Source: Fimenecus stercoravium (GTDB lineage: Bacteria > Bacillota > Clostridia > Oscillospirales > Acutalibacteraceae). Taken from it: 64,000 nucleotides of DNA. The stretch's first letter is position 1. Every line of letters starts with the position of its first letter. Both the position numbers and the translations under genes were made by a program. The stretch lies in NCBI GenBank assembly GCA_018711545.1, contig DVIC01000061.1, forward strand, positions 1 to 64,000, written 5' to 3'. Below, one piece after another: positions 34,577-43,127 of this stretch. The notes under the pieces are model-generated. The model was given only the letters and a program-made list of their open reading frames with translations. It made no database searches and was not told where the DNA came from.

Positions 34577-35401
34577 TTATTGCGTCAGGGCTTTGTAAAT
34601 ATCGCCCTTTTTTAATCCGCTTTTTGCAGCCGCCGCTTTGGCGGCTTCTGTTTTTGATGCACCCGCTTGTATCTCCCGTTCGGCAAAGGCGACGGCTTCT
34701 TCTAAACTCCATGATGCCTTATCGGGCGCATCTGCCCCATGCACCACCAGCACGTATTCGCCCTTGACCTGCTGTTCCGCGTATTTCGCGGCTGCGGCAG
34801 AGAGCGTCGTGCGCTCCACGGCTTCGTGCAGCTTTGTCAATTCCTTTACAAGTGCAACCTTACGGTCACCGAATGCCTCAAGCAGATCCTGCAAGGTGCG
34901 CGCAAGGCGGTGCGGCGCTTCATAAAACACCATGGTGCGCGTCTCTGAAACGAGCGACTGTAAATGCGCGCAGCGCTCCGCTTTCTGTACGCTCAAAAAG
35001 CCCTCAAAGGTAAAACGCCCCGACGGCAGCCCCGAAACGGCAACGGCGGTCGCAAACGCGGTAGGCCCGGGAACGGCTTCCACCCGCACGCCGTGCTCAT
35101 GCGCGAGCGCCACAAGCGCTTCGCCGGGGTCGGAGATCGCCGGCATCCCCGCGTCGGTCACGAGTGCGCAGCTTTCCCCTGCGAGCAGCCTTGCAAGGAT
35201 CTTTTCGCCGGCAGTACGGCTGTTGTGCTCGTGGTAGCTGACCGTCGGCGTGGAAATGCCGAAATGATTGAGCAGCTTGCGCGTAACGCGCGTGTCCTCC
35301 GCCGCAATAAAATCACAGCTTTGTAAGGTCTCGACCGCACGAGGGGAGAGGTCGGAAAGGTTGCCGATCGGCGTGCCGACCACATATAGAATACCGCTCA
35401 T
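34577..35401 (-). CDS. rsmI: 16S rRNA (cytidine1402-2'-O)-methyltransferase
   Basis: 274 residues, SAM-dependent tetrapyrrole-methylase fold. It begins GILYVVGTPIGNLSDLS, with AEDTRVTRKLLNH, LVTDAGMPAISDPG, EAVPGPTAF, EGFL and YEAPHR, all diagnostic of RsmI. It methylates C1402 of 16S rRNA for decoding fidelity. ATG 35401 overlaps the stop of the methyltransferase gene upstream (ATGA). The trmN/yabB-rsmI pairing is conserved in Firmicutes. Confidence 0.97.
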   Translation of the reverse strand: MSGILYVVGTPIGNLSDLSPRAVETLQSCDFIAAEDTRVTRKLLNHFGISTPTVSYHEHNSRTAGEKILARLLAGESCALVTDAGMPAISDPGEALVALAHEHGVRVEAVPGPTAFATAVAVSGLPSGRFTFEGFLSVQKAERCAHLQSLVSETRTMVFYEAPHRLARTLQDLLEAFGDRKVALVKELTKLHEAVERTTLSAAAAKYAEQQVKGEYVLVVHGADAPDKASWSLEEAVAFAEREIQAGASKTEAAKAAAAKSGLKKGDIYKALTQ

Positions 35402-36156
35402 TCGTCCACACCTCCTTGCTCGGAATAGGGCTGCTGCAGCCGCTGCATTTCGGCGCACAGCGCCCCGTCTTTCGTATATAAAAACAAGCCGGGCAAAATT
35501 TGTAAGCCGCTTTTGCCGTCGCGCCGTCCCTCCAAAAGGCAAAGCCACGGCGCGCTTTCGGCATTTTTCGCCACAAGCCGCAGCCGCTTGGGCTCTAAAC
35601 GGTAACAGCGCATGGCGTGCATCGCGTCGCAAAGGCGCTCGGGGCGCAGGCAGATACAAAACCGTCCGCCGCTGCGCAAAAGCAGGGAGGCGGCACGGGC
35701 AATGTCGTCAAGCGTGCAGTGCGTCTCGTGCCGCGCGATGCGTGCCGACATGTCTGTGCTTTTCAAGCCTGCATTCTCCGCTTTGTAGGGCGGGTTCATC
35801 GTCACAAGATCATAGCTGCCACGACGAAGAAATGCGCCGACATCTTTCAGATCTGCACAGTGCGCGGCAAGCGAATCGGTAAGACCGCTGCCGCAGATTC
35901 CGCGCGCAAACTGCGAAGCGGCAGCTTCCTGCAATTCCACGCCGTCTGCGAAGCCGCAAAGCCCGCGGCTTTTCCAAAACAGGGGGATGATCCCGCACCC
36001 CGTGCCGAGATCGCAGGCGCGTGTTTTCGGCTTCGGCGCGGCAAAATCGGCAAGCAGCAGCGCATCCGTGCCGAACGTGTGCGCGGGCGAGACAACCACG
36101 CCGACGCCGTGGCGCAGATATTCGATATGTTCTCCCGAAAAAAGCGTAAATCCCAT
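35398..36156 (-). CDS. tRNA1(Val) (adenine37-N6)-methyltransferase-like protein (YabB/TrmN6)
   Basis: 252 residues. Rossmann methyltransferase with DLGTGCGIIPLFW (SAM loop) and the N6-adenine motif NPPY in MNPPYKAENAG. The N-terminal VSPAHTFGTDALLLADF is typical of the TrmN6/YfiC/YabB family. ATG 36156 is chosen from homology of the start. It has no ribosome site, and a TACAAT -10 lies only seven bases upstream, so the mRNA may be leaderless. The substrate (tRNA position 37) is inferred from the family. Confidence 0.88.
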   Translation of the reverse strand: MGFTLFSGEHIEYLRHGVGVVVSPAHTFGTDALLLADFAAPKPKTRACDLGTGCGIIPLFWKSRGLCGFADGVELQEAAASQFARGICGSGLTDSLAAHCADLKDVGAFLRRGSYDLVTMNPPYKAENAGLKSTDMSARIARHETHCTLDDIARAASLLLRSGGRFCICLRPERLCDAMHAMRCYRLEPKRLRLVAKNAESAPWLCLLEGRRDGKSGLQILPGLFLYTKDGALCAEMQRLQQPYSEQGGVDE

Positions 36157-36162
36157 ATGGGC

Positions 36163-36172
36163 ATTGTACCAT
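36163..36172 (-). promoter_or_regulatory. Extended -10 promoter immediately upstream of the yabB-like gene
   Basis: Minus strand TATGGTACAAT with TACAAT at 36163-36168. A TTTGCT or TTGCTT -35 is 17 or 16 bp upstream. Predicted transcription start coincides with ATG 36156. Confidence 0.6.
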
Positions 36173-36192
36173 AAAACGGAAAAAAAGCAAAG

Positions 36193-36218
36193 CAAAAAGA
36201 CCGCCCGCAGGCGGTCTT
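36193..36218 (-). terminator. Terminator after the ferredoxin gene
   Basis: GACCGCC (36198-36204), loop CGCA, GGCGGTC (36209-36215). On the minus strand it is followed by TTTTTGC. Confidence 0.8.
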
Positions 36219-36239
36219 TCCTTGTTTCTGCTTGTTTGC

Positions 36240-36410
36240 TTACTCCGCTTGCGGAGCGCCGACCGGGCAGACACCGGCGCAGGAACCGCAGTCAATGCAG
36301 GTATCCGCGTCGATCACGTATTTGCCGTCGCCCTCAGAAATCGCCTCCACGGGGCATTCCGAAGCGCATGCGCCGCAGGCGATGCAATCGTCGGTGATAT
36401 GATATGCCAT
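36240..36410 (-). CDS. Ferredoxin, 2[4Fe-4S]
   Basis: 56 residues, the classical clostridial ferredoxin size. Two CxxCxxCxxxCP clusters are seen: CIACGACASECPVEAI and CIDCGSCAGVCPVGAP. ATG 36410 is set by GGGAGGTC about ten bases upstream; in-frame codons further upstream lie in the leader. It is a low-potential electron carrier. It lies between ricT and the yabB-like gene but has its own promoter and terminator, so it is probably highly expressed and independent. Confidence 0.97.
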   Translation of the reverse strand: MAYHITDDCIACGACASECPVEAISEGDGKYVIDADTCIDCGSCAGVCPVGAPQAE

Positions 36411-36441
36411 GTTTGTGACCTCCCTTATACAAAGTACTTTC

Positions 36442-36469
36442 ATTCTATCACATATTTTGAAAATAGCAA
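36442..36469 (-). promoter_or_regulatory. SigA promoter of the ferredoxin gene
   Basis: Minus strand TTGCTA (36464-36469), 16 bp, TAGAAT (36442-36447). It starts just inside the 3' end of the ricT region. Confidence 0.75.
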
Positions 36470-36476
36470 GCCTTTT

Positions 36477-37340
36477 TTATTCGATTCCCTTAAGCGCTTC
36501 GAGCTCGGCTTTGTTGAGCCGGATGTGCGCGTCGCGGATGAGCTTTACCTCGTGGCGTTCCACGAGCAGGGGCGCTGCGTCGGGACGGCGGTCGAGCCGC
36601 ACTTTCAGCATCCCCGTCAGCAGATTGTTCTCAAGCACTACACCGCGTCCCTCGTGCGTTTCCACCACTGCGCCGACCTTCGGCGTGTGGCGCAGCAGGT
36701 GGTCATAGGATTCCTGTTCATATTTTAAGCAGCACATCAGCCTGCCGCAAGTGCCGCTGATCTTGCCCGGATTTAAAGAAAGCCCCTGTTCCTTCGCCAT
36801 TTTGATGGAAACAGGCTGGAAATCGCCCAAAAACGTGCTGCAGCAAAACGGCCGTCCGCAAATGCCGAATCCGCCGATCATTTTAGATTCATCGCGCACG
36901 CCGATCTGCCGCAGCTCGATGCGTGTGCGGAATGTGCCTGCCAGATCCTTGACCAGGCTGCGGAAATCCACGCGCCCGTCCGCGGTAAAATAAAACAGGA
37001 TCTTGCTGCCGTCAAAGGTGTATTCGACCTCCACAAGCTTCATATCCAGCTTGTGTGCGCGGATCTTTTCCTCGCAGATCGAAAACGCCTTTTTTTCTTT
37101 TTCACGGTTCTCCGCAAGGGTCTTTAAGTCCTCGGGACCGGCGGCGCGGATGATGCGCTTTAAGGGCTTGACGATCTCCTCGTCGGGCACCTCGCGGTTT
37201 TGAAGCGCGATCTCGCCGCACTCCACACCGCGTGCGGTCTCTACGATCACACGATCCCCTTTTTTGAATTGCATGCCGTCGGGGTCAAAGTAATACACTT
37301 TCCCGACGTCCTTGAATCGAATGCCGACTACTTGAGCCAT
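36477..37340 (-). CDS. ricT: PSP1/RicT-family regulator (YaaT)
   Basis: 287 residues. PSP1 C-terminal domain protein with two cysteine-rich segments, GICGRPFCCSTFLGDF and GTCGRLMCCLKYE. In B. subtilis RicT joins RicA and RicF in a complex holding [4Fe-4S] clusters that promotes RNase Y maturation of mRNAs and affects sporulation and competence. ATG 37340 follows AAAGGAG. It is downstream of holB, as in B. subtilis (yaaQ-yaaR-holB-yaaT). RicA and RicF are not in the window. Confidence 0.92.
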   Translation of the reverse strand: MAQVVGIRFKDVGKVYYFDPDGMQFKKGDRVIVETARGVECGEIALQNREVPDEEIVKPLKRIIRAAGPEDLKTLAENREKEKKAFSICEEKIRAHKLDMKLVEVEYTFDGSKILFYFTADGRVDFRSLVKDLAGTFRTRIELRQIGVRDESKMIGGFGICGRPFCCSTFLGDFQPVSIKMAKEQGLSLNPGKISGTCGRLMCCLKYEQESYDHLLRHTPKVGAVVETHEGRGVVLENNLLTGMLKVRLDRRPDAAPLLVERHEVKLIRDAHIRLNKAELEALKGIE

Positions 37341-37374
37341 AGATACTCCTTTGCATACGCTGTGGTAAAAAGCG

Positions 37375-38250
37375 TTAAATGGTTTGTTCCGCTGCACGGT
37401 GCAGACGATAGCAAAGCCCCGTCAAGAGCAGGTTCGCGTTGGCATAGCCCTCGTTTTCCGACAAAAGCTTCTGCACTTCCCGCAGAACAGCATACAGCCG
37501 CGGCTTTGTGAACTGCGCAGCAAGCTGCGCGGACACTTCGCCGAACCCCGTGCGCGCAGCAGCACCCGCCTTGCTGCGCAAAGCATCCTCCAGGATCTCT
37601 GCAAGACAGCGAAGCACGCTGTCCGTCTCCTCGCGGTCACGTTCAAGCGGCGCGGTCGCCTGTAAAAGCGCCCATTCCGAGCGCGCGCACAGCGCGGAAG
37701 CGAGCTGCCCCGCCGTGTGCTGCGTCTCTTTGGAAAACGGTTCTTCAAAGCCTGAAAGCGTCACCGTCACAGCGCGGGAACGCACCGTGGGCAGCATCGC
37801 GCTGCCGGACGGGCAGGTCAGCAGAAAATATACGCCTGCGGGCGGTTCTTCTAAGATCTTCAGCAGCGCGTTTTCACTGCTGTCGTTCATGCTCTGGCAG
37901 TCCTCCAAAATATAAACCTTTGCGTCTCCGTCGTTCGGCAATACAAAGGCATCCTGCCGAATGGCACGGCAGGTCTCTACCTTGAAAACACCGTTCTTCT
38001 TTTCAGGCGCGAAGCACTGCACGTCCGGGTGATTGCCGGACCGGCACTTGCGGCATGCACGGCAAACACCGCACGGGCGCGCATTTTCGCCCGTACAGAC
38101 CAGAGCGTTTGCAAGGAAGCGGGCAAGCGCGCGCCGCGCCTCCTCGCCGCCGCCCTCTATGAGAACGGTTTGCGGGAACTGATGCGTGCGCAGGCGGTAT
38201 TCGAGAAACCGCCGTTCCCCGTTTGCAAGTGGAAATTCCGACAGGCTCAT
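37375..38250 (-). CDS. holB: DNA polymerase III delta' subunit
   Basis: 291 residues, clamp-loader AAA+ fold. The P-loop is degenerate (EGGGEEARRALAR without GKT), as expected of delta', and a four-cysteine zinc module (C-x8-C-x2-C-x2-C around CGVCRACRKC) follows. ALLKILEEPPAGVYFLL and the arginine-finger-like TVRSRA are present. It opens and loads the beta clamp with DnaX and HolA. ATGA overlap with darA. Confidence 0.93.
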   Translation of the reverse strand: MSLSEFPLANGERRFLEYRLRTHQFPQTVLIEGGGEEARRALARFLANALVCTGENARPCGVCRACRKCRSGNHPDVQCFAPEKKNGVFKVETCRAIRQDAFVLPNDGDAKVYILEDCQSMNDSSENALLKILEEPPAGVYFLLTCPSGSAMLPTVRSRAVTVTLSGFEEPFSKETQHTAGQLASALCARSEWALLQATAPLERDREETDSVLRCLAEILEDALRSKAGAAARTGFGEVSAQLAAQFTKPRLYAVLREVQKLLSENEGYANANLLLTGLCYRLHRAAEQTI

Positions 38251-38570
38251 AATTTATGGAACTGCTCCACATCCAGCACGAATACCGTCGCGCCGCCCAC
38301 GGTGATCTCCACCGGCACGGAAAGCAGCGAGTCGCCGATATATCCGGAGTTTACGGGGATCTGCTGTTTGCGCTGGCAGCTGAACTCTTCGATCACGGAG
38401 AGCGCTTCCGCGACCTTTTCTTCTTCCAAACCGATGAGCATCGTTACGTTCCCCGCGCGCAGAAAGCCGCCGGAGGTCGAAAGCTTTGTAACGCTGAAGC
38501 CCTTGCTTGTGAGCTCTGACAAAACGGCAGAAGCATCTTCACTGTTGACAATGGCGATAATGAGTTTCAT
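38247..38570 (-). CDS. darA: Cyclic-di-AMP receptor DarA/PstA (YaaQ)
   Basis: 107 residues, PII-like fold. It starts MKLIIAIVNSEDASAVLSEL, continues STSGGFLRAGNVTMLIGLEEEKV, and ends with GGATVFVLDVEQF, matching YaaQ/PstA/DarA proteins that bind c-di-AMP as trimers. GGAGGG lies seven bases upstream of ATG 38570. It heads the conserved darA-holB-ricT group; yaaR is missing here. Downstream target not known. Confidence 0.95.
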   Translation of the reverse strand: MKLIIAIVNSEDASAVLSELTSKGFSVTKLSTSGGFLRAGNVTMLIGLEEEKVAEALSVIEEFSCQRKQQIPVNSGYIGDSLLSVPVEITVGGATVFVLDVEQFHKL

Positions 38571-38606
38571 AAAAATCCCTCCGAGATCCGAAAAGATAAA
38601 TTAATT

Positions 38607-39542
38607 TCAAGCCTGTGCCAGCGCAATGAACACAGGCATGGTGACAATGGAAAACAGGCTGACGACCGCAACGGTCTGTGAGGCGGTCTCCAGATCCCTG
38701 CCGTATTTTGCGGCAAACATGACCGTGTTGTTTGCCGTGGGTGCAGATGCGGAAATGAGCAGTGCGGTCAAAAGCACGCCCGAAATGCCGCAAAGACGCA
38801 GCAGCAACAGCATCACGGCGGGCAGCACGATCAGCTTCAAAAGCGCCGCAAGATAAGTTTGCGGCCGGCTGAACATGTGCCGCAGATCGGTATGTGCAAG
38901 ATAAGTGCCGAACATCAGCATGGCAAGCGGGGTGTTCAGCTGTGCCAAAAGCCCGACAGGTTCCGAAAGCACGGTGGGCAAATCGATTTGAAACAGAAAG
39001 ACCGGCAGCCCCAAAAGCACCGAGATCACGCCGGGATTGAGAAGCAGCCGCAGCGGACGAAAAACCGACCTTCCGGTAGTGCCCGACATCAGCCGCACCC
39101 CGTGGGTGAAGACAAAAAGGTTAAAGGGGACAAGCACGCCCGAGCAGAAAAAAACGCCCGTTTCGCCCAAAACCGCATCTGCCAGCGGCAGCGCCATATA
39201 GCCTACGTTACCGTATATGCACGCAAAGCGGAAAATATCGGCGTTGGTCTTGTCGCCCCTGCGGAAAAACGGCAGGGACAATAAAATGGCGATCCCATGC
39301 AGCGCCGTGCCGCCGAGCAGGGCAAACAGCAGGTTCCGAAGCGTCGTGTCGGTCCGCTCCATTGCCGCGAACGCCTGTACCACCACGGCGGGCGTGACGA
39401 TATAGAAAAGCAGGTCGTTGGTAAGTTTCGCGGCTTTTTCGGTGTAAATGCCCGCCTTATCACAGGCAAAGCCCACCGCCGCGAGCACATATAGGATTGC
39501 CACCTGCATGGCCGCCGTTCCGGCATTTTGCAAAAAGCTCAT
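38607..39542 (-). CDS. AEC family transporter (auxin efflux carrier fold)
   Basis: 311 residues with about ten membrane segments in two five-helix repeats. ACIYGNVGYMALPLADAVLG is the characteristic mid-protein motif, and ISASAPTANNTVMFAAKYG the second. Bacterial AEC members export or take up small organic acids such as malate; the substrate cannot be told here. ATG 39542 overlaps the stop of the upstream membrane protein. It ends 36 bp before darA and may share its transcript. Confidence 0.9.
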   Translation of the reverse strand: MSFLQNAGTAAMQVAILYVLAAVGFACDKAGIYTEKAAKLTNDLLFYIVTPAVVVQAFAAMERTDTTLRNLLFALLGGTALHGIAILLSLPFFRRGDKTNADIFRFACIYGNVGYMALPLADAVLGETGVFFCSGVLVPFNLFVFTHGVRLMSGTTGRSVFRPLRLLLNPGVISVLLGLPVFLFQIDLPTVLSEPVGLLAQLNTPLAMLMFGTYLAHTDLRHMFSRPQTYLAALLKLIVLPAVMLLLLRLCGISGVLLTALLISASAPTANNTVMFAAKYGRDLETASQTVAVVSLFSIVTMPVFIALAQA

Positions 39543-40495
39543 GCGTCTGCGCTGTTTTCACCGCCGGGCACGTCCGCGTCAGCCGCCGTATCATTTTCCT
39601 CCGCCTGCGGCTCTTCCGAAGCGGGTCTGCCGAAACGCATGTGTTCCAAGATATAGACGACGGAAAATACGGCAAAGCCGATCTCCCCGAACGAAAACGG
39701 GAAGCCGTCCGCGAGCAGGTCGCCCCGGCCCGCCACGGTGCAGACAAGGCGCGAAATGCCGATCACCGCCGCAAGAAACGCCGCCGGCAGCCCAAAGCAG
39801 ACGAGCTTGCGCATTTCGCCTCTGGGATTTACCTGCGCGGCTATGCGTGCGAACGACAGCAAAAACAACATCATAAACGCGAGCATGGCAAGTTCCTGCA
39901 AAAGCTCGGAGACCATCGTGAAGCTGATCTTTGTCATAAAACGCAGTACGATGCGGAACATCGACCAAAACAGCGGTGTGAGCGCAAGGAAGCGGTATTT
40001 GGTGAACCGTGCATCGCCTTTTAGATAGGATACCGCCAGGATCGCCATATAAACGGCGGCAAGCACCCCGCAGACCGCCTGTAAGACTTCGGCGAGCAGC
40101 CCTTCCGAAAACAACAGCGCGCCCATGGCGAGCCTGCCGCTTTCCGAAACGGTTCCGGCGGCGTTTATCACGCTTAGCACCGCGTCGTACAGAAGCCCCA
40201 CGGCAAACAGAGCGCTTCCGAAAAACAACGCCCGGTCCTTGCGCACAAGCGCCCGGGAGGCGGGCAGGCACGCGCTGTATGCGGGCAGTACCGCGAGCAG
40301 CACCACCGCCGCCAGCAGCACGCCGTACATGACGTAAACAGACCAGTCTACCGCTTCAAAAAAGCCCGTGTGGGGTTCAATATTCGTAAACAGCTGCACG
40401 GTGCGCAGCACCGCAGCGAGCGCCGTGGCGATGCCCCAAACGCAAAGCAGCAGCCGCGCGTCGATCTGTTCGGATTTTCGGATATTCAGCTTCAT
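39539..40495 (-). CDS. Hypothetical integral membrane protein
   Basis: 318 residues with about eight hydrophobic segments and an acidic, low-complexity C-terminal tail (EEPQAEENDTAADAD). No motif is recognised. ATG 40495 follows GAGGATCG. It is translationally coupled to the AEC transporter gene, and the citrate synthase gene ends 38 bp upstream, so the three may form an operon. Function unknown. Confidence 0.8.
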   Translation of the reverse strand: MKLNIRKSEQIDARLLLCVWGIATALAAVLRTVQLFTNIEPHTGFFEAVDWSVYVMYGVLLAAVVLLAVLPAYSACLPASRALVRKDRALFFGSALFAVGLLYDAVLSVINAAGTVSESGRLAMGALLFSEGLLAEVLQAVCGVLAAVYMAILAVSYLKGDARFTKYRFLALTPLFWSMFRIVLRFMTKISFTMVSELLQELAMLAFMMLFLLSFARIAAQVNPRGEMRKLVCFGLPAAFLAAVIGISRLVCTVAGRGDLLADGFPFSFGEIGFAVFSVVYILEHMRFGRPASEEPQAEENDTAADADVPGGENSADA

Positions 40496-40533
40496 GGCAA
40501 CGATCCTCGTTTTCTGTAGCGTTAGCGCCGGTT

Positions 40534-41946
40534 TTACCGCTCTTCGGGCGGGATGTATTCCGTCTGTACCACGTGATTGGGAATGCGCTCACAAAGCGGC
40601 ACGAACTTCCGCGGCAGGGAGACGTTTTTATACGCAGGACGCATGATGCGGCTGCCGGAGGTAAGCTCCTCCAGCCGGTGCGCCGACCAACCCGCGATGC
40701 GCGCCGCCATGAACAACGGTGTGAACAGCTCCTGCGGGATGCGCAGCATCTCATAGATCAGGCCTGAATACAAATCAACATTTGCGCACATCTTTTTCTT
40801 TTCGCCCTTGTATTTGGCAAAAAGCTCGGGCGTGAGCTTTTCTATAAGTTCAAGCGTGCGGAAGCGATCTTCAAAGCCGTGTTCCTTGGCAAAGGAACGC
40901 GCGTTTTCACGCAGGATCACGGCGCGCGGGTCCGAAAGCGTATAGACCGCGTGCCCCATGCCGTAGATAAGCCCCGAGCCGTCGCCTGCCTGTTTATGGA
41001 TGACCTTCGTCAGGTAATCGGCGACCTGCCCCTCGTCGGTAGGATCGGAGATATGCTCACGCATATCCTCCACCATTTTATAAACCTTGATGTTAGCGCC
41101 GCCGTGCTTCGGACCCTTGAGCGAGCCGATCCCCGCCGCAATGGCGGAATAGGTGTCCGTTCCGGAGGAGGTGATGCAGCGCGTGGTAAAGGTCGAGTTG
41201 TTGCCGCCGCCGTGCTCGGCATGGATGATCATGCACAGATCCAAGAGCTTGGCTTCCTCGTCCGTAAATTTGCGGTCGGGACGGATGGCGTGCAAAATGG
41301 ACTCGGCGGTTTTTAAGGACTTATCGTTTTGATGGATATACATGCTTTTGTGATCGTAAACGCGCCGTTTGACCTGATAGGCATACGCCATGATGGTGGG
41401 GATCTGCGCAATGAGCTGGATGGATTGGCGCAGCACGTTTTCCATGGAGGTGTCGTCGGGGTTTTTGTCAAAGGAATACAGCGCCAGCACCGAGCGTGCA
41501 ACCTTGTTCATGATGTCGGGCGACGGCGCTTTCATGATCATATCTTCTATGAATTCATCCGGCAGCTCACGGCACTCCGCCAACAGCTCACAAAAGCGGT
41601 CGAGCTGTTTTTGCGTCGGCAGATCACCGAACAGCAAAAGCCAAGCGACCTCTTCAAATCCGAAGCGGTCCTTTTCCATGCAGTCGTGCACGATCTCGCT
41701 CATGTCGATCCCGCGGTAGGTAAGCCTGCCTTCTTTCGGCACGCGTTCGCCGTCCTCAATATAATACCCCTCGACCGAGCAAATACGCGTAAGCCCCGCC
41801 ATAACGCCGGTCCCGTCGGCGTTGCGCAAGCCGCGCTTTACGTCAAAGCGTAGGTAGTCCTCAGAGCGGATACGGTTATTTTTTGCAAGTTCTTCGCATA
41901 AATTAGAAAGAGCATCGTTGGAAATCGGGGATATGTAACCGGGCAT
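40534..41946 (-). CDS. Citrate synthase
   Basis: 470 residues. The catalytic histidines and loop are recognised: IHAEHGGGNNSTFTTR, GMGHAVYTLSDPRAVIL and CANVDLYSGLIYEML, with GPKHGGAN in between. This is the Si-type fold rather than the Re-citrate synthase of some clostridia. It condenses acetyl-CoA and oxaloacetate. ATG 41946 is set by AAAGGAGAC upstream; a longer in-frame extension lies in the leader. It has its own promoter and an 80-nt leader that forms a 7-bp hairpin (41967-41989) close to the ribosome site. No other TCA gene is adjacent. Confidence 0.95.
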   Translation of the reverse strand: MPGYISPISNDALSNLCEELAKNNRIRSEDYLRFDVKRGLRNADGTGVMAGLTRICSVEGYYIEDGERVPKEGRLTYRGIDMSEIVHDCMEKDRFGFEEVAWLLLFGDLPTQKQLDRFCELLAECRELPDEFIEDMIMKAPSPDIMNKVARSVLALYSFDKNPDDTSMENVLRQSIQLIAQIPTIMAYAYQVKRRVYDHKSMYIHQNDKSLKTAESILHAIRPDRKFTDEEAKLLDLCMIIHAEHGGGNNSTFTTRCITSSGTDTYSAIAAGIGSLKGPKHGGANIKVYKMVEDMREHISDPTDEGQVADYLTKVIHKQAGDGSGLIYGMGHAVYTLSDPRAVILRENARSFAKEHGFEDRFRTLELIEKLTPELFAKYKGEKKKMCANVDLYSGLIYEMLRIPQELFTPLFMAARIAGWSAHRLEELTSGSRIMRPAYKNVSLPRKFVPLCERIPNHVVQTEYIPPEER

Positions 41947-42031
41947 GCAAGAAAGTCTCCTTTTGCGCACCGGCTGCAGCGCGGTGCGGAAATATATCAG
42001 GATCGGCACAGCCGAAAAAATCTAGATAATT

Positions 42032-42060
42032 ATTGTATCGCAAAACAGCCCTAAAGTCAA
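42032..42060 (-). promoter_or_regulatory. SigA promoter of citrate synthase
   Basis: Minus strand TTGACT (42055-42060), 17 bp, TACAAT (42032-42037). Confidence 0.85.
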
Positions 42061-42097
42061 CCAAACGCACGGGAAATTCCGAAAGGCAGGGAAACGG

Positions 42098-43096
42098 ATG
42101 AAAACCTACGGTATTTTATGCTTCGTTCTGGCGCTCGCGATGTTTGCGGCGCCCGTTGCGGTGCTGGATCTCAGCGATTTTTCGTTTGCCGCTGCGCGGG
42201 AGGTGCTGTTCGGGGAGGAGACGCAGGCAACGCAGTCCGACGAATCGACCGACAGCGAGACGGTGGCGGTGCTGCAGGCGGCGAGCGGGAATGTCGTAGA
42301 AATGGATACGGTGGAATATCTGGTGGGCTGTGTGGCGAGTGAAATGTCGGCGGATGCCGATGCGGAAGCGCTCAAGGCGCAGGCGGTGGCGGCGTACACG
42401 AACGTGCAGCGGCTCAAAGCAGACCCCGATTCAACGCTTGAGGGCGCGGATATCTCCGACGACCCCGCGCGCCACCAGGGGTATTTGGATGAAGCGGCAC
42501 GCCGCGAAAAATGGGGCGACAACTATGACGCATATAACGAAAAGCTCACCGAAGCGGTGACCGCCGTGCGCGGACAAACCCTCACCTATGACGGGGCGTA
42601 TATTACGGCGACGTACTGTGCGCTGTGCCCCGGGCGGACGGAAAGCGCGGCGAACATCTGGGGCGGGGAGGTGCCGTATCTGCAATCGGTCACAAGCCCC
42701 GGCGACCGCCTTTCCCCGGATTATACCGAAACGACCGTCCTTTCCGCCGAGGAATTTCGCACAAAAGCGGCGGCGGACACGGAGATCGTGCTCGGCGACG
42801 ATCCGTCCGTGTGGCTTACCGACACGCAATATTCCGAAAATGAAACGGGCGTGGTCACATCTGTCACCGTCGGCGGCAAGATCATGACCGGGCAGCAGCT
42901 TCGCACGCTTTTGTCGCTTCGTTCGCCTGCCTTTACGGTGGAATACGCCGACGGGCAGTTTACCTTTACCTGCACGGGCAACGGGCACGGTGTGGGCATG
43001 AGCCAGTACGGCGCAGACCATATGGCGCGGCAGGGCTCGACCTACGAAGAGATCTTGGCGCATTATTACCCCGGTACGACGCTTTCCGGGGCATAA
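42098..43096 (+). CDS. spoIID: SpoIID/LytB-domain protein, probable stage II sporulation protein D
   Basis: 332 residues with an N-terminal signal-anchor. The SpoIID domain shows VASEMSADADAEALKAQAVAAYT (with the catalytic Glu position), a CALCPGRTESAANIWGG segment and the C-terminal GNGHGVGMSQYGADHMA signature. SpoIID is a lytic transglycosylase that acts with SpoIIP and SpoIIM on septal peptidoglycan during engulfment. GGCAGGGAA precedes the ATG. It is alone, with a strong terminator; no sigma-E promoter was convincingly found. A general SpoIID/LytB amidase enhancer is the alternative. Confidence 0.85.
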   Translation: MKTYGILCFVLALAMFAAPVAVLDLSDFSFAAAREVLFGEETQATQSDESTDSETVAVLQAASGNVVEMDTVEYLVGCVASEMSADADAEALKAQAVAAYTNVQRLKADPDSTLEGADISDDPARHQGYLDEAARREKWGDNYDAYNEKLTEAVTAVRGQTLTYDGAYITATYCALCPGRTESAANIWGGEVPYLQSVTSPGDRLSPDYTETTVLSAEEFRTKAAADTEIVLGDDPSVWLTDTQYSENETGVVTSVTVGGKIMTGQQLRTLLSLRSPAFTVEYADGQFTFTCTGNGHGVGMSQYGADHMARQGSTYEEILAHYYPGTTLSGA

Positions 43097-43127
43097 AAAC
43101 GGGCTGCCGAAAGGCAGCCCGTTTTTA
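43096..43127. terminator. Bidirectional terminator
   Basis: A perfect 13-bp stem (43096-43108 with 43113-43125), GAAA loop, A run before and T run after. It lies between convergent genes and overlaps both stop codons. Confidence 0.92.
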
